A stretch of DNA of 64,000 bases from Marinobacter persicus (GCF_900114155.1 NZ_FOSC01000004.1:124001-188000), one strand, 5' to 3'; counted from the stretch's first letter, positions 44,067 through 55,010 are shown. The notes: generated by a model from the sequence alone, not told the origin. A program made the numbers and translations.

Positions 44067-45602
44067 CTACCGGGTAAGGATCTCCAGGGTGAAATCCTGC
44101 CGCCGCAGGTAGTCTTGTTCGTTCTCCAGGTCTGCCAGAGTCAGCGGTCGTTCGTTCAGCCAATCCTGCGGCAGCTCCACCACCAGGTGATTCTGGCGGC
44201 CGTTCAGTACCATCTCCGGTGGCGCCTCGTAATTGCGGGGGTGCTGTAGCAGTACCGCCAGGCGCACCAGCACGCACAGATGGCGCAACCGGGATTTTTC
44301 TTCCGGTTCGATGTCCTGGAAAACCGCCGGCGAGAACTTGCGCCGGTGACCACGCACCAGGGTGGCCAGGTCTTTCTGGAACTGCTGGGTGAAACCGGGC
44401 AAATCCGAATAGCGCAGCAGGTAGGCGCCGTGCTTGTGGTACTGGCTGTGGGCGATGGTCAGGCCGATTTCGTGCAGCCGGCATGCCCAGCGCAGCAGGT
44501 CTTCATCGTTGGCGGTGTGCAGGTCCCACTGGTCGGCTATCTGTTGCCAGGCGGCAATGGCCGTTTCCTCAACCGCCGCGCCGTGGGCCTGGTCCACATG
44601 GTAGCGTTCCTGCAGGGCGGCGATGGTGCGTTCGCGCACATCCTCGTGCTGGATGCGGCCAACAATGTCATACAGCAGTCCTTCCCGCAGGGCGCCATCG
44701 GCAAACGTCATGTTGTCGATCTCCAGGGAGCGGAAAGCGGCCAGCAGAATGGCAAAACCGGCGGGGAAAATGCTCTGGCGCTCGGTACGCACCCCCAGGT
44801 CCGCCAGCTTCTCGGCCTTGCCCAGACTGATCAGCCGCTTGCGCAGCTCTTCCATGGCCTCGCGGGTGATGGTGCCATCGGTGATTTTCAGCATTGCCAG
44901 CACGTTGGCGATGGCTTTGATGGAACCGGACGAGCCCACGGCGCTCTGCCAGCCAATGGAGCGGTAATGCTGACGGATATTCAGCAGCTCCTGTTCGGCA
45001 TGGGTGATCGCCTTGTCCATCTGCCGTTTGGTGATCTTGCCATCGGGAAAGTAGCGATTGCGGAAAGACACGCAGCCCATGTGCAGGCTTTCCATCTCCT
45101 CGGGTTCGAAACGCTGCCCGATGATGAATTCGGTGCTGCCGCCACCGATATCGATCACCAGGCGCTTGCCCCGGTCATCGGAAAGGGTGTGGGAAACGCC
45201 CAGGTAAACCAGGCGGGCCTCTTCCCGGCCGGCGATCACCTCCACCGGGTAACCGAGTACCTGCTCGGCCCGGGCAATGAATTCCTGTTTGTTGCGGGCC
45301 ACCCGCAAGGCGTTGGTGCCGACAATCTGGACCGCTTCGTCCGGCATGCCCTGCAGGCGCTGGGCGAAGCGGCCCAGGCATAGCAGGGCGCGTTGCTGGC
45401 ATTCTTCGGTCAGGCGGTTGTATTGATCCAGGCCGGCTCCGAGCTGGACCTTTTCCCCCATTTTCTCGATGGTCCGGATTTCTCCGTGCACCAGTCGGGC
45501 GACCACCATGTGGAAACTGTTGGAACCCATGTCGATGGCGGCAAGGGTTTTTGGCGGAGTGGCATTGCCCGCGTTCGTTGAGGCCGTCACGTTGGTTGGC
45601 AT
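44067..45602 (-). CDS. ppx: Exopolyphosphatase / pppGpp phosphohydrolase
   Basis: 511 aa from ATG 45602 (MPTNVTASTNAGNATPPKTL), close to E. coli Ppx length; a longer in-frame start at 45770 is less likely. Ppx/GppA phosphatase domains (LAAIDMGSNSFHMVVARLVH; VIDIGGGSTEFIIG; VGSSGSIKAIANV) plus a C-terminal HD-like helical domain (about 320-500: ALQERYHVDQAHGAAVEETA; WACRLHEIGLTIAHSQYHKH). It releases phosphate from polyphosphate chains and may hydrolyse pppGpp. The usual partner ppk is not in this window. Divergent from trxA. Confidence 0.92.
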   Translation of the reverse strand: MPTNVTASTNAGNATPPKTLAAIDMGSNSFHMVVARLVHGEIRTIEKMGEKVQLGAGLDQYNRLTEECQQRALLCLGRFAQRLQGMPDEAVQIVGTNALRVARNKQEFIARAEQVLGYPVEVIAGREEARLVYLGVSHTLSDDRGKRLVIDIGGGSTEFIIGQRFEPEEMESLHMGCVSFRNRYFPDGKITKRQMDKAITHAEQELLNIRQHYRSIGWQSAVGSSGSIKAIANVLAMLKITDGTITREAMEELRKRLISLGKAEKLADLGVRTERQSIFPAGFAILLAAFRSLEIDNMTFADGALREGLLYDIVGRIQHEDVRERTIAALQERYHVDQAHGAAVEETAIAAWQQIADQWDLHTANDEDLLRWACRLHEIGLTIAHSQYHKHGAYLLRYSDLPGFTQQFQKDLATLVRGHRRKFSPAVFQDIEPEEKSRLRHLCVLVRLAVLLQHPRNYEAPPEMVLNGRQNHLVVELPQDWLNERPLTLADLENEQDYLRRQDFTLEILTR

Positions 45603-45865
45603 CCTGTGTGGCGTGAACTTGGCGGTACTATAAGGGAAGTCTGTTGCGGCTGTCAGCACAAGCCTGCGGTCATTACGGATGTGGATCTTTTGGCCAGTCC
45701 GTACAAGCCACTTCACAGATTGATTGGCAATCGCGTAAAGTAATGGTCTGTTGTAAATCGGGTGGGTCATGTTAGCTGTGCATCAGAACAGCCACCCGCT
45801 TCAGTCCACAGCGACTCCGGCAGGGCTGCCCGGCGGCCACGGAGCGCCTGAATCAGGAAAAGGTA

Positions 45866-46192
45866 ATGAGCGGAAATATCGTTAATGTCACCGACGCTTC
45901 CTTTGAACAGGACGTGCTGAAATCCGACGTTCCGGTACTGGTAGATTACTGGGCCGAATGGTGCGGACCCTGCAAGATGATTGCACCGGTTCTGGAAGAA
46001 ATCGCCGATGAATACGAAGGCAAGCTCAAAATCTGCAAGCTCAACATTGACGAAAATGAGCAGACTCCGCCCAAGTTCAACATCCGCGGTATTCCGACAC
46101 TGATGCTGTTCAAGAACGGCAACGTGGATGCCACCAAAGTGGGCGCATTGTCCAAATCCCAGCTGGCAGCCTTCCTCGACAGCAATCTGTAA
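45866..46192 (+). CDS. trxA: Thioredoxin 1
   Basis: 108 aa, exactly the E. coli length. Active site WCGPC at 32-36 and the conserved cis-proline in [12 protein letters not shown]. Cytoplasmic disulfide reductase and cofactor. It is followed by a terminator and then rho, the same trxA-rho order as in many gammaproteobacteria. A 263-bp gap to the divergent ppx should carry both promoters; I could not pick boxes with confidence. Confidence 0.97.
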   Translation: MSGNIVNVTDASFEQDVLKSDVPVLVDYWAEWCGPCKMIAPVLEEIADEYEGKLKICKLNIDENEQTPPKFNIRGIPTLMLFKNGNVDATKVGALSKSQLAAFLDSNL

Positions 46193-46208
46193 TCCGGTTG
46201 GTTGCCTG

Positions 46209-46245
46209 AAACCGCCCCCGGGCTTTGCCCGCGGGCGGTTTTTTA
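46209..46245 (+). terminator. Intrinsic terminator after trxA
   Basis: AAACCGCC and GGGCGGTT form the base of a GC-rich hairpin whose interior is CCCGGGCTTTGCCCGC, followed by TTTTT. It separates trxA from rho. Confidence 0.88.
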
Positions 46246-46265
46246 TTGGTTTCGGCGCTCAGGCC

Positions 46266-46295
46266 TTGACAGGCCCCAGTAAGGTGGTCGATGAT
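46266..46295 (+). promoter_or_regulatory. Candidate rho promoter
   Basis: TTGACA (46266-46271) is a perfect -35; GATGAT (46290-46295) with an 18-bp spacer is a possible -10. It would leave a leader of about 180 nt before the rho ATG, as expected for a gene known to be autoregulated through its leader. The -10 is weak, so this is tentative. Confidence 0.4.
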
Positions 46296-46479
46296 CATGT
46301 CTGCCCGGCGAACGTTTGTTCCCACTCTCTGGCTTTAGCGTACTTTCCGGCTTCCACCATCACCGGTTGCTCAACTCGGCCAGCACTCAGTTTTTAGCGT
46401 TTTACCAGTTCAATGCGTTCAGGGGCATCCCTGTCATTCCAACAGACGTTTACTTCCATTCCTGAAAATCCAACAAACT

Positions 46480-47742
46480 ATGAATCTTACTGAACTCAAG
46501 CAGAAATCTGTGCCCGAATTGCTCGATATCGCGCAAGAAATGGGCCTCGATAACCTCGCCCGTTCGCGCAAACAGGATGTGATTTTCACTATCCTGAAAA
46601 AGCATGCCAAAAGCGGCGAAGACATCTACGGCGACGGTGTACTGGAGATTCTGCAGGACGGCTTCGGCTTTCTTCGCTCCGCCGATGCTTCCTACCTGGC
46701 CGGCCCGGACGACATCTACGTGTCCCCCAGCCAGATCCGCCGTTTCAACCTGCGTACCGGCGACACGGTAGCCGGCAAGATCCGCCCGCCCAAAGACGGC
46801 GAGCGCTATTTTGCCCTGCTGAAAGTCAACGAAATCAATTTCGACAAGCCGGACAACGCCCGCAACAAGATCCTGTTTGAAAACCTGACCCCGCTGTTTC
46901 CCCAGGAGCGGCTGGTGCTGGAAGCGGGCAATGGCAGTACCGAAGACCTTTCTGCCCGGGTTCTGGATTTGGTGGCACCGATTGGCAAGGGCCAGCGCGG
47001 CCTGATTGTTTCACCGCCCAAGGCCGGTAAGACATTGCTGATGCAGGGCATTGCCCAGTCGATCACCCGCAATAATCCCGAGTGCCACCTGATGGTGCTG
47101 TTGATTGACGAGCGCCCGGAAGAAGTGACCGAAATGCAGCGCACCGTGCGCGGTGAAGTGGTCGCCTCCACCTTCGACGAGCCGCCGGCCCGTCACGTCC
47201 AGGTGGCCGAGATGGTGATAGAGAAGGCCAAGCGTCTGGTTGAACACAAAAAAGACGTGATCATCCTGCTGGATTCCATCACCCGTCTGGCGCGCGCCTA
47301 CAACACCGTGGTGCCGTCCTCCGGCAAGGTGTTGACCGGTGGTGTGGACGCCCACGCTCTGGAAAAGCCCAAGCGCTTCTTTGGTGCCGCCCGTAACGTG
47401 GAAGAGGGCGGCAGCCTGACTATCCTGGCCACCGCGCTGGTGAACACCGGTTCCAAGATGGACGAAGTAATCTACGAGGAGTTCAAGGGCACCGGTAACA
47501 TGGAAGTGCACCTGGACCGCAAGATTGCCGAGAAACGGGTGTACCCGGCCATCAACATCCGCAGCTCCGGCACCCGCCGGGAAGACCTGCTGATGTCCGA
47601 GGCGGACCTGCAGCGCACCTGGATCCTGCGCAAGCTGTTGCATTCGATGGAAGACGACACCGCGTCTCTGGAGTTCCTGCTGGACAAGCTCAAGGACACC
47701 AAGACCAACGAGGAATTCTTCCAGTCCATGAAGCGCCGCTAG
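46480..47742 (+). CDS. rho: Transcription termination factor Rho
   Basis: 420 aa. N-terminal helical domain ([20 protein letters not shown]), the RNA-binding cold-shock-like domain (about 50-120: [20 protein letters not shown]), Walker A PPKAGKT (about 180) and Walker [20 protein letters not shown]-dependent ATPase that removes RNA polymerase. Length and order match E. coli Rho (419 aa). ubiD follows 18 bp later and may be read through from here. Confidence 0.98.
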   Translation: MNLTELKQKSVPELLDIAQEMGLDNLARSRKQDVIFTILKKHAKSGEDIYGDGVLEILQDGFGFLRSADASYLAGPDDIYVSPSQIRRFNLRTGDTVAGKIRPPKDGERYFALLKVNEINFDKPDNARNKILFENLTPLFPQERLVLEAGNGSTEDLSARVLDLVAPIGKGQRGLIVSPPKAGKTLLMQGIAQSITRNNPECHLMVLLIDERPEEVTEMQRTVRGEVVASTFDEPPARHVQVAEMVIEKAKRLVEHKKDVIILLDSITRLARAYNTVVPSSGKVLTGGVDAHALEKPKRFFGAARNVEEGGSLTILATALVNTGSKMDEVIYEEFKGTGNMEVHLDRKIAEKRVYPAINIRSSGTRREDLLMSEADLQRTWILRKLLHSMEDDTASLEFLLDKLKDTKTNEEFFQSMKRR

Positions 47743-47760
47743 GCATTGATGTCATAACCG

Positions 47761-49248
47761 ATGAAATACAGCGACCTGCGAGACTTCATCGCCCAGTTGG
47801 AAAAACTGGGCGAACTTCAGCGCATCAGCGTTGAAGTGGATCCCCACCTGGAGATGACCGAAATCTGCGACCGCACCCTGCGGGCGGGTGGGCCTGCGTT
47901 GCTGTTTGAAAATCCCAAAGGCTATGACATGCCGGTACTTGCCAACCTGTTTGGCACGCCCAGACGGGTGGCGCTGGGTATGGGGCAGGACGACGTGACC
48001 GCCCTGCGGGACATTGGCAAGCTGCTGGCGTTTCTGAAAGAGCCGGACCCGCCCAAGGGGTTCCGGGATGCCATCGAAAAGCTGCCCATGTTCCGGCAGG
48101 TGATGCGCATGAGCCCGAAGGTGCTGCGCTCGGCGCCTTGTCAGCAGGTTGTTATTGAAAAAGACGACGTGGATCTGGGCCAGATTCCGGTGCAGCACTG
48201 CTGGCCGGGCGATGCCGGGCCGCTGGTGACCTGGCCGCTGGTGATTACCCGTGGGCCGGGCAAGGAGCGCCAGAATCTGGGCATCTACCGTCAGCAGGTG
48301 ATTGGCCGCAACCGGCTGATCATGCGCTGGCTGAGCCATCGCGGCGGCGCCCTGGACTATCAGGAATTCCGCAAGGCCAATCCGGACCAGCCCTATCCGG
48401 TGGCCGTGGCCCTGGGGGCGGACCCCGCCACCATTCTGGGCGCAGTTACGCCAGTGCCGGACACGCTGTCGGAGTACGCCTTCGCCGGCCTGTTGCGCGG
48501 TGGCCGTACCGAACTGGTGAAAGCCGGCCTGAGTGATCTGCAGGTGCCGGCCAGCGCGGAAATGGTGCTCGAAGGGTTCATTTATCCGAATGACACCGCG
48601 CCGGAAGGGCCGTTTGGTGATCACACCGGCTATTACAACGAGGTGGACGAATTTCCGGTGTTTACCGTGGAGCGTATCACCCGTCGCAGGGATGCCATCT
48701 ACCACAGTACCTACACGGGCCGTCCGCCCGATGAGCCGGCCATACTGGGGGTGGCTCTGAATGAAGTGTTCATCCCCATTCTGCAGAAGCAGTTCCCGGA
48801 AATTGTCGATTTCTACCTGCCGCCGGAAGGCTGTTCCTATCGTCTGGCCGTAGTAACCATGAAGAAGCAGTACCCCGGTCACGCCAAGCGGGTGATGATG
48901 GGGGTCTGGTCGTTCCTGCGTCAGTTCATGTACACCAAGTTCGTGATCGTACTGGATGACGATGTGAACGCGCGCAGCTGGGAAGATGTGATCTGGGCCA
49001 TGACTACCCGCATGGACCCGGCCAGGGATACCACCATGGTGGAGAACACCCCCATCGATTACCTCGACTTTGCTTCTCCGGTTTCCGGGCTGGGCTCTAA
49101 AATGGGCCTGGATGCCACCAACAAATGGCCGGGTGAGACCGACCGGGAATGGGGCACGGCCATCAGCATGACCGATGAGGTCAAACAGCGGATCGACGAG
49201 ATCTGGGACAGCCTGGGTATTGAAATCCCGGGCACCCGCCCCGAGTGA
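47761..49248 (+). CDS. ubiD: 4-hydroxy-3-polyprenylbenzoate decarboxylase
   Basis: 495 aa against 497 in E. coli. [20 protein letters not shown] start; [32 protein letters not shown]; the catalytic E-R-E type residues lie in [20 protein letters not shown]. UbiD uses a prenylated FMN made by UbiX to decarboxylate the ubiquinone precursor. It is directly followed by fre, as in E. coli, which makes reduced flavin available for prenylated FMN synthesis. Confidence 0.97.
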   Translation: MKYSDLRDFIAQLEKLGELQRISVEVDPHLEMTEICDRTLRAGGPALLFENPKGYDMPVLANLFGTPRRVALGMGQDDVTALRDIGKLLAFLKEPDPPKGFRDAIEKLPMFRQVMRMSPKVLRSAPCQQVVIEKDDVDLGQIPVQHCWPGDAGPLVTWPLVITRGPGKERQNLGIYRQQVIGRNRLIMRWLSHRGGALDYQEFRKANPDQPYPVAVALGADPATILGAVTPVPDTLSEYAFAGLLRGGRTELVKAGLSDLQVPASAEMVLEGFIYPNDTAPEGPFGDHTGYYNEVDEFPVFTVERITRRRDAIYHSTYTGRPPDEPAILGVALNEVFIPILQKQFPEIVDFYLPPEGCSYRLAVVTMKKQYPGHAKRVMMGVWSFLRQFMYTKFVIVLDDDVNARSWEDVIWAMTTRMDPARDTTMVENTPIDYLDFASPVSGLGSKMGLDATNKWPGETDREWGTAISMTDEVKQRIDEIWDSLGIEIPGTRPE

Positions 49249-49337
49249 CAGAACCGGTTCCATTTATTCTGCCAGGCAAGTGGCGGCCGTGAAGGTCCGT
49301 CAGCTTGTCTGTTTTCGTATTGGAGATACCTGCCGTT

Positions 49338-50072
49338 ATGGCATCAACAAATTATCAGCCCCGGGAAGTGCTGGCCCATGTGGTGGACGTCAGCCCGATT
49401 AACCACGATGTGTATCGTGTTGCCCTGCAATTGCCCCGTCGTGACGAGGTTGGCTTCCATGCCGGGCAATATCTGTCGGTGAATCTGCCGGATGCTGAAC
49501 CCTGCTATTTTTCCATTGCCAGCAGCCCGGCCGCCGAGCTGATCGAGTTGCAGATCCAGGCCTGCCCGGATGGTGGTGCTGCCCGCCGGGTGATTGATGC
49601 CCTGCTGTCGGGTGAGGATGTGCCGGTGGTATTGCCTCACGGCAAGGCCTGCCTGACTGCGCCGCCGCAAAAGCCATTGTTGCTGGTGGCCGCCGGTACC
49701 GGGTTTGCCCAGATGAAAAGCCTGGTGGAGTACCTGCGTGATCAGCCTTTCGATCAGCCGGTTAAATTGTTCTGGGGTGTGCGCAAGCACGAGGACATGT
49801 ATTTGCGCTCGCTGGCGGAGCAGTGGCACGAGCAATGGCCGCCGCTGACGTTCACGCCGGTGGTGAAGGATGACGCCGACAACGACTGGGAGGGGCATCA
49901 CGAGCCGTTGGTGCGCGCTGTGCTGGCTTCCGGTGTGGACTGGCAGAAGGTCGAGGTGCATGCCAGCGGTTCGCCCACCATGGTCTATACCCTGATGGAT
50001 GCCCTGCTGGAGCAGGGCATGCCAGAACAGGCGTTTTTCTCCGATGTGCTGGAGTACGCACCGCGTTACTAG
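49338..50072 (+). CDS. fre: NAD(P)H-flavin reductase
   Basis: 244 aa from ATG 49338 (MASTNYQPREVLAHVVDVSP); GGAG upstream at wider spacing of 12 nt. Ferredoxin-NADP reductase fold: flavin-binding CYFSIASSP and FHAGQYLSVNLP; NAD(P)H-binding LLLVAAGTGFAQMKSL; PTMVYTLMDALLEQGM at the C-terminus. It reduces free flavins. Position after ubiD suggests supply of FMNH2 for prenylated flavin synthesis; direct proof is lacking. It ends 4 bp before the convergent hemY stop. Confidence 0.9.
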   Translation: MASTNYQPREVLAHVVDVSPINHDVYRVALQLPRRDEVGFHAGQYLSVNLPDAEPCYFSIASSPAAELIELQIQACPDGGAARRVIDALLSGEDVPVVLPHGKACLTAPPQKPLLLVAAGTGFAQMKSLVEYLRDQPFDQPVKLFWGVRKHEDMYLRSLAEQWHEQWPPLTFTPVVKDDADNDWEGHHEPLVRAVLASGVDWQKVEVHASGSPTMVYTLMDALLEQGMPEQAFFSDVLEYAPRY

Positions 50073-50076
50073 ATTT

Positions 50077-51318
50077 TCAGGCCTTGGGCATCGGCAGTTG
50101 CGGCAGGCCGTTGTCGGCTTCCAGGCCCTGCATCATCAGCTTCAGGCTGGCGTCTTCGTGGCCCATGTGGGCATTCAGGCGGCTGAGTTCCGCCAGTGTC
50201 TCGCGGCTGCGACGCAGCTTCAGGCTGGTTTCGAAATACTCCCGGGCCTTGCCCCATAGTTCATTACGCAGGCTCAGCCGGCCCAGTGCCAGGAGCAGTT
50301 CCGGGTTGTTGGGCCGGTCTTTCAGCCATTGCTCGGCCAGCAGCAGTTGTTCTCCAGGTTCCCTGCCGGCAATCCGGCCATAAAGGTTGGCCAGCTCGTC
50401 ACTCCAGTTGTTCTGCAGGATTTTCCGGATCAGTGTCTCTGCCTGGGCTTCATCGCCGAGGTGGGCGAGGATCAGGGCGTAGTCCCGGATAATCTGTTCG
50501 TCCTGGCGCAGGGTTTTGGGCAGTTCGTCCCACACCCGGGTCAGGGGTTCCAGCGAGGTTCCCGGATCGTCCTCCTGACGTTTCTCGCAACGTTCCGCGG
50601 CATTCTCCAGAAGGTTGTGCCAGGCCTGGCGTTCGAGGTCGGCCAGCTCCGCTTCGGTCAGCACGCTGCGTTTGCGCAGTTCCGGGATCAGTTTGGCCAG
50701 CTCCCCCCAGTCTTCCAGGCGGACGTAGGTGTTTTTCAGCAACTTCAGAACAAACGGGTGGTGGGGTGATTCCTTGCGCAGGCGCAACAAGGTGGCGAGG
50801 GCCTGTTCCAGGCGGTTGCCCGCCAGTTGCAGCTGGGCCTGGGTGAGCCCGACGGCCATGCTGGAACCCGGGGTGCTTTCGAAGGCCTTGCGCAGCAGCT
50901 CGTCGGCACCTTCGTGATCGTCGGTTTCAAAGGCCGCGTGGGCAGCCGCCAGATAGTTGATCAGCGGCGTTTCCACTTTACCGGCCGAGCGGGTCAGTAG
51001 TTTCCGGGCCCGGGGCCAGTTACCCTCGGCCAGTGCCAGCAGGCCCTCGGTGGTGCGGCGCCGTGCCCGGCGCTGATGGCTGCGGGCCACCCAGCCGCTC
51101 ATCAGGGTGCCACCCTGGCGCAGGCGCCGGAGGGCGTTGAATAACAGGTGACTGGCAATGAACAGTACCACAACCAGGCCCAGGCCGACCCAGAAGTTGG
51201 TCTCCACCACGTAATTGCCCAGGCTGATCCGGATATAGCCCAGGTCATAGGCCAGGCCCAGTGACAGGCCGGTTCCAATCAGCAGGGCGACGAGGATGAT
51301 CAGCAACAGGCGAATCAT
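50077..51318 (-). CDS. hemY: HemY-like TPR protein of the heme cluster
   Basis: 413 aa. Two N-terminal membrane helices (about 1-30 and 40-65: MIRLLLIILVALLIGTGLSL; WVGLGLVVVLFIASHLLFNA), then a helical TPR region (about 80-400; ALAEGNWPRARKLLTRSAG, ALAHLGDEAQAETLIRK, ELLLALGRLSL). The E. coli-type HemY is unrelated to the Gram-positive protoporphyrinogen oxidase of the same name; its role in heme synthesis is structural or unclear. It overlaps hemX by 4 bp and is the last gene of hemCDXY. Confidence 0.93.
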   Translation of the reverse strand: MIRLLLIILVALLIGTGLSLGLAYDLGYIRISLGNYVVETNFWVGLGLVVVLFIASHLLFNALRRLRQGGTLMSGWVARSHQRRARRRTTEGLLALAEGNWPRARKLLTRSAGKVETPLINYLAAAHAAFETDDHEGADELLRKAFESTPGSSMAVGLTQAQLQLAGNRLEQALATLLRLRKESPHHPFVLKLLKNTYVRLEDWGELAKLIPELRKRSVLTEAELADLERQAWHNLLENAAERCEKRQEDDPGTSLEPLTRVWDELPKTLRQDEQIIRDYALILAHLGDEAQAETLIRKILQNNWSDELANLYGRIAGREPGEQLLLAEQWLKDRPNNPELLLALGRLSLRNELWGKAREYFETSLKLRRSRETLAELSRLNAHMGHEDASLKLMMQGLEADNGLPQLPMPKA

Positions 51319-52439
51319 TGGCCATTGCCTCCGGATTCGTCGCTGTTGTCGTTTTCCCGGTTCTCGGTGCCGTTACCGGCAGTCCGGCCCGCCAGTCGCT
51401 CTTTAAGCAGCTCCAGGGACTTGCTGATGTCCGGCAGCTCCGGGTCGACATTGCGGCCGGCCAGCTCTTCGAGGGTGCTGCTCAGGCCGCGAATTTCCGG
51501 ATTGCTGCTGTTGTACCAGTCGTTGACGGTGGTGATGGCTTTCTCCAGTGCCCGCTCGTACAGGGGCTGGTTGCCCCGCAGCACGGCCATTTCGGCTTCT
51601 TCCAGCATCAGTTGCAGGTTCAGCCGCGCCCAGGCGCTCTGATCCGGGGACAGAAGGGGCTTTACCGGTTCATCCATGCGCCTGACCACCACCACTTGCT
51701 TGAGGGTGTCGACAAAGCGGTTCCAGCCCCGGGTCAGCCTGTTGCTGCCATCGGCCGGAGCCTCGTCGCTCTCGGCCAGCTTCAGGGCGGGTGCCTGGTC
51801 GTGAATCAGGGCCTGGTCGGTCAGGTCGTGCACGGTGGCAATGGCGGCTTCCAGTTTCAGGTAGAGGCCGGTGCGATCCACGCCTTCGATCCCTTTGAGT
51901 GACTGAATTTCCCGGGCCAGTTGCTGGCGCACCGGGTACACGCCCACGTCGTCGGACTCGGCCAATACCTCGTCGGCGGACTGCAGGGCCGACAAGGCGC
52001 CTTTGATGTCTTTTTCAATCAGCAGGCGCTGATTGCCAATACGCAGCAGGTATTCGGCTTCTGCCAGCAGCCAGTCGGTGCGGGTCCGATTGCCGGCTTC
52101 CAGCAGTTCCCGGGCGTTGTGGTCGATCTGCCGTTGTTGTGTGGCGATCAGTTCCCGCTGCTCGGCCAGGCGTTCTTCCAGTGCCTGCAGACGGCTGCCC
52201 TGTTCGTTGTTCCGGTCACCGTAGCGTTCTTCCAGTTGGTTGGTATCCGACCGAAGTTCGGCGAGGGTTTGCAGGGCCGCCTGGTGGCTTTGCCGCTGTT
52301 GCCAGTTCCAGAACGCCAGCACCAGCACGAGAATCAGCGCCAGGCCAGTCACAAGCCAGACCGGCCATAGTCTGGCCGGACCGTGTGTGGACGGGGCAAC
52401 AGGCGCGGGCAGTTTTTTGGGTTCTTCAGTCACGGGCAT
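51315..52439 (-). CDS. hemX: HemX-like membrane protein of the heme cluster
   Basis: 374 aa from ATG 52439 ([20 protein letters not shown]), overlapping the end of hemD by 14 bp. One membrane helix (about 27-45: WPVWLVTGLALILVLVLAFW), a long coiled coil (about 48-110), then helices. Often auto-annotated as uroporphyrinogen-III C-methyltransferase, but the methyltransferase fold and motifs are absent. It probably works with HemY in organising heme enzymes. C-terminal tail low in complexity (NGTENRENDNSDESGGNGQ). Confidence 0.92.
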   Translation of the reverse strand: MPVTEEPKKLPAPVAPSTHGPARLWPVWLVTGLALILVLVLAFWNWQQRQSHQAALQTLAELRSDTNQLEERYGDRNNEQGSRLQALEERLAEQRELIATQQRQIDHNARELLEAGNRTRTDWLLAEAEYLLRIGNQRLLIEKDIKGALSALQSADEVLAESDDVGVYPVRQQLAREIQSLKGIEGVDRTGLYLKLEAAIATVHDLTDQALIHDQAPALKLAESDEAPADGSNRLTRGWNRFVDTLKQVVVVRRMDEPVKPLLSPDQSAWARLNLQLMLEEAEMAVLRGNQPLYERALEKAITTVNDWYNSSNPEIRGLSSTLEELAGRNVDPELPDISKSLELLKERLAGRTAGNGTENRENDNSDESGGNGQ

Positions 52440-53262
52440 CCTTACTTTGTTGTCCGGTATGACCGGCTTGCGGGGCAAGCCGTGAAGCCACACTGGTAAC
52501 CAGGTCCCGGTCGGCCAGGCCATCGGGCACCAGAATGTGACCGAAACCGGCCTGGCGGGCCTGTTCGGCTACTCTTTCGGCCGGCGCCACCAGCAGTGCC
52601 TGTTGCAGGGCCGGCAGGGCACCGGGGTCAGTTGTCACCAGATTGTTCAGGGTTTCGCCGGAAAGCGCAACAATCACCTCCGGACGGAACCGGTTGCACA
52701 CTTCGTCGATTGTCTCTGAAGGATAGTACGGGCAGAAGCGCCGGTACAGTGGCAGCACGGTTACCCGGGCACCGCGGGATTCCAGGGTTTGCCGGATGAG
52801 TTCCCGGCCGTGTTCACCGCGGGCCAGCAGTACCCGTTCGTGCTCCAGGTTCTGCAGGGAGGGCAATGCCAGCAGGGCTTCGCTGGTCCAGCCTTCAGAT
52901 GGCCGGCGTGGACGCAGGCCGTGGCGGCCCAGTTCGGCGGCGGTGGCGGCACCCACTCCGTACCAGTGAATGCCCACCGGCAGTTGCGGCCACCAGGCAT
53001 CGGCTTCTTCCAGCAGGCGTTTGGCTGCGTAAGGGCTGACGGCAATCACATGGGTGAAATTATCCAGCTCCTGCAGAATGCTGCGCTGCTCCGGGGTTTC
53101 CGGCAGGGGTTCCCGGGCCACCAGGGGCAACAGGCGAACCTCGGCGCCGGCCTGTTCAAACACGCGGGCCAGGCGCGAGGCCTCCGGTTCCGGACGGCAG
53201 ATAAGTATCCGCCGTCCTTGCAGGTTCACTTCCAGCGGGGCTTCAGGTGGGGGTGTGGCCAT
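52426..53262 (-). CDS. hemD: Uroporphyrinogen-III synthase
   Basis: 278 aa from ATG 53262 ([20 protein letters not shown]), overlapping the end of hemC by 20 bp. Two-domain HemD fold: [20 protein letters not shown] at the N-terminus, [68 protein letters not shown]. It closes and inverts hydroxymethylbilane to uroporphyrinogen III for heme and siroheme. Longer in-frame starts upstream overlap hemC and have no support. Confidence 0.93.
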   Translation of the reverse strand: MATPPPEAPLEVNLQGRRILICRPEPEASRLARVFEQAGAEVRLLPLVAREPLPETPEQRSILQELDNFTHVIAVSPYAAKRLLEEADAWWPQLPVGIHWYGVGAATAAELGRHGLRPRRPSEGWTSEALLALPSLQNLEHERVLLARGEHGRELIRQTLESRGARVTVLPLYRRFCPYYPSETIDEVCNRFRPEVIVALSGETLNNLVTTDPGALPALQQALLVAPAERVAEQARQAGFGHILVPDGLADRDLVTSVASRLAPQAGHTGQQSKDARD

Positions 53263-54184
53263 AGATTTCTGCCAGTACTTTGTCGGCGCCCATGCCCAGC
53301 AGTTCTTCGGCCAGTTCCCGGCCCAGACGCTCGCCTTCCTTGCGCGGTACGCGCCCTTCCACCCGGAAAATCTGGCTGCCATCAACCGCGCCCACCAGGC
53401 CTCGCAGCCACAGCAGGTCATTGTCTTCGAGCAGTGCGTAGGCGGCAATGGGTACCTGGCAGCCGCCTTCCAGGCGACGGTTCAGGGCGCGTTCGGCTTT
53501 TACCCGGTCGGCGGTGTCCTGGTGGTTCAGGGGCTCGATCAGTTTCAGCAGTTCGGTGTCGTCTGTGCGGCACTCGATGCCCAGCGCACCCTGGCCAACC
53601 GCCGGCAGGGATACTTCGGCGGGCAGGCAATAGCGGATTCGGTCGTGGAATTCCAGGCGCTTGAGGCCGGAGCTGGCCAGCACGATGGCGTCGTATTCGC
53701 CGGCGTCCAGTTTGGCCAGGCGGGTGTTGACGTTGCCGCGCAGCACCTTGACCACCAGGTCCGGGCGGTTGGCGCGCAGCTGGGCTTCGCGGCGCAGGCT
53801 GGCAGTGCCGACGACGGCGCCTTCGGGCAGTTCGTCAATGCTGTTGTAGTGGTTGCTGACAAAGGCGTCGGTCGGGTCTTCGCGCTCGCAGATGGCGACC
53901 AGGCCCAGGCCCTCGGGAAATTCCATGGGCACGTCTTTCATGGAATGCACGGCCAGGTCGGCGCGGCCGTCGAGCATGGCTTCTTCCAGCTCTTTCACGA
54001 ACAGGCCCTTGCCGCCGATTTTGGCCAGCGGCACATCCAGGATTTTGTCGCCCTGGGTTTTGATTTTAACCAGCTCAACGGTGACGTTGTCGTGCAGCCG
54101 TTCCAGCTCGGATTTGATGAATTCTGCCTGCCACAGCGCCAGGGCGCTGCTGCGGGTTGCGATGCGTAGGGTTCGTGTTGACAT
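53243..54184 (-). CDS. hemC: Hydroxymethylbilane synthase (porphobilinogen deaminase)
   Basis: 313 aa. [47 protein letters not shown] and, near residue 243, [14 protein letters not shown] with the cysteine that binds the dipyrromethane cofactor. It condenses four porphobilinogen molecules. First gene of hemCDXY. In relatives it directly follows algR; here the RM island separates them, so its promoter must lie in 54185-54296, where no clear boxes are seen. Confidence 0.97.
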   Translation of the reverse strand: MSTRTLRIATRSSALALWQAEFIKSELERLHDNVTVELVKIKTQGDKILDVPLAKIGGKGLFVKELEEAMLDGRADLAVHSMKDVPMEFPEGLGLVAICEREDPTDAFVSNHYNSIDELPEGAVVGTASLRREAQLRANRPDLVVKVLRGNVNTRLAKLDAGEYDAIVLASSGLKRLEFHDRIRYCLPAEVSLPAVGQGALGIECRTDDTELLKLIEPLNHQDTADRVKAERALNRRLEGGCQVPIAAYALLEDNDLLWLRGLVGAVDGSQIFRVEGRVPRKEGERLGRELAEELLGMGADKVLAEIYGHTPT

Positions 54185-54296
54185 GGTGCTCGCTGTCGTT
54201 TGGAAATGTGTGGTCCAAGGTTACCTTGTGATTTGGAAAAAGTCCCGCTGTGAGTGGGGATCTATTACCTTTGGGGGAGAGTCCGGAGTCGGCTCC

Positions 54297-55010
54297 CTAT
54301 GCGGGGTTAATTGTTTCCAACGGTAGTTCATTGAGTTGATCTCTCGCTGTACGCCAACCGGAGAAGTGTTCGTCCAAAATGTTTATGAACCGTTCGTTGT
54401 GGGTTGGCTCGAGCAGATGCGCAACTTCATGTAGCACTATGTAGTCGAGTAGCTCCTTGGGCTTTTTTACCAGCTCGGTATTCAGGCGGATATTACCGGC
54501 CTTATGGTTGCAGCTGCCCCATTTCGTCTTCATTTTCTGCAAGTAGTAGCGGTTTACCTTAACCCCCAACCGTTGCTCCCATTTTTGGATCAAGGATGGC
54601 ACTGCTTTGTGTAGTAGCGACTTGTGCCAGGCATGAACTACCTCGGCACGTTTGTTGTGGCTGCTCCCAGGCCGCACGGTGAGTAGAATTCGGGTGTGGT
54701 CCCAGGTAACCCCCGGCGGGGTATCCTTCTCTTCAACTTCGAGCAGGTATCTTTTACCCCACAGGTACAGTGTTTCTCGTGTCACAAATTGTCGGGGTTC
54801 TTCCCGTGCCTGTTGCTGCAGTTTGGCCCGTTGGTTACGAATCCAGGGCAACTTACTGATTGCATAGGCACGGGCTACATCCAGTCGTGTGTTGACAGGC
54901 GCAACCAGGGTAACCTCGCCGTCGGGCGGATGTACGCTGAGGTGCACGTTTTTCACCGACTTGCGGGTAACCTGAATCCGCACCTCACCCAGCTCGATTA
55001 CCTCGTTCAT
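54297..55010 (-). CDS. YgjP-like (DUF45) zinc metallopeptidase in the RM operon
   Basis: 237 aa. The family hallmark KTKWGSCN (about 161-168) is followed by the zinc site HEVAH at 194-198 and a third ligand in EPTHNERF (His 204). It is a cytoplasmic minigluzincin-type peptidase without signal or membrane helix. It overlaps the end of hsdR by 4 bp, so the protein is made in step with the restriction subunit. Peptidases of this type recur beside type I R subunits; a role in controlling HsdR, as ClpXP does for EcoKI, is possible but unproven. Confidence 0.88.
   Translation of the reverse strand: MNEVIELGEVRIQVTRKSVKNVHLSVHPPDGEVTLVAPVNTRLDVARAYAISKLPWIRNQRAKLQQQAREEPRQFVTRETLYLWGKRYLLEVEEKDTPPGVTWDHTRILLTVRPGSSHNKRAEVVHAWHKSLLHKAVPSLIQKWEQRLGVKVNRYYLQKMKTKWGSCNHKAGNIRLNTELVKKPKELLDYIVLHEVAHLLEPTHNERFINILDEHFSGWRTARDQLNELPLETINPA

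Noticed and set aside
47752..49263. A 503-codon minus-strand open frame opposite ubiD
   Set aside because: ubiD is certain on the plus strand; the mirror frame arises from high-GC codon bias.
51315..52439. HemX as a uroporphyrinogen-III C-methyltransferase
   Set aside because: The protein is a single-helix membrane protein with a coiled coil and no SAM-methyltransferase motif; the name is a common transferred annotation error.
54230..54296. Intrinsic terminator after the metallopeptidase gene
   Set aside because: The possible stem next to the T-run on the minus strand is only 3-4 bp; not enough to call.
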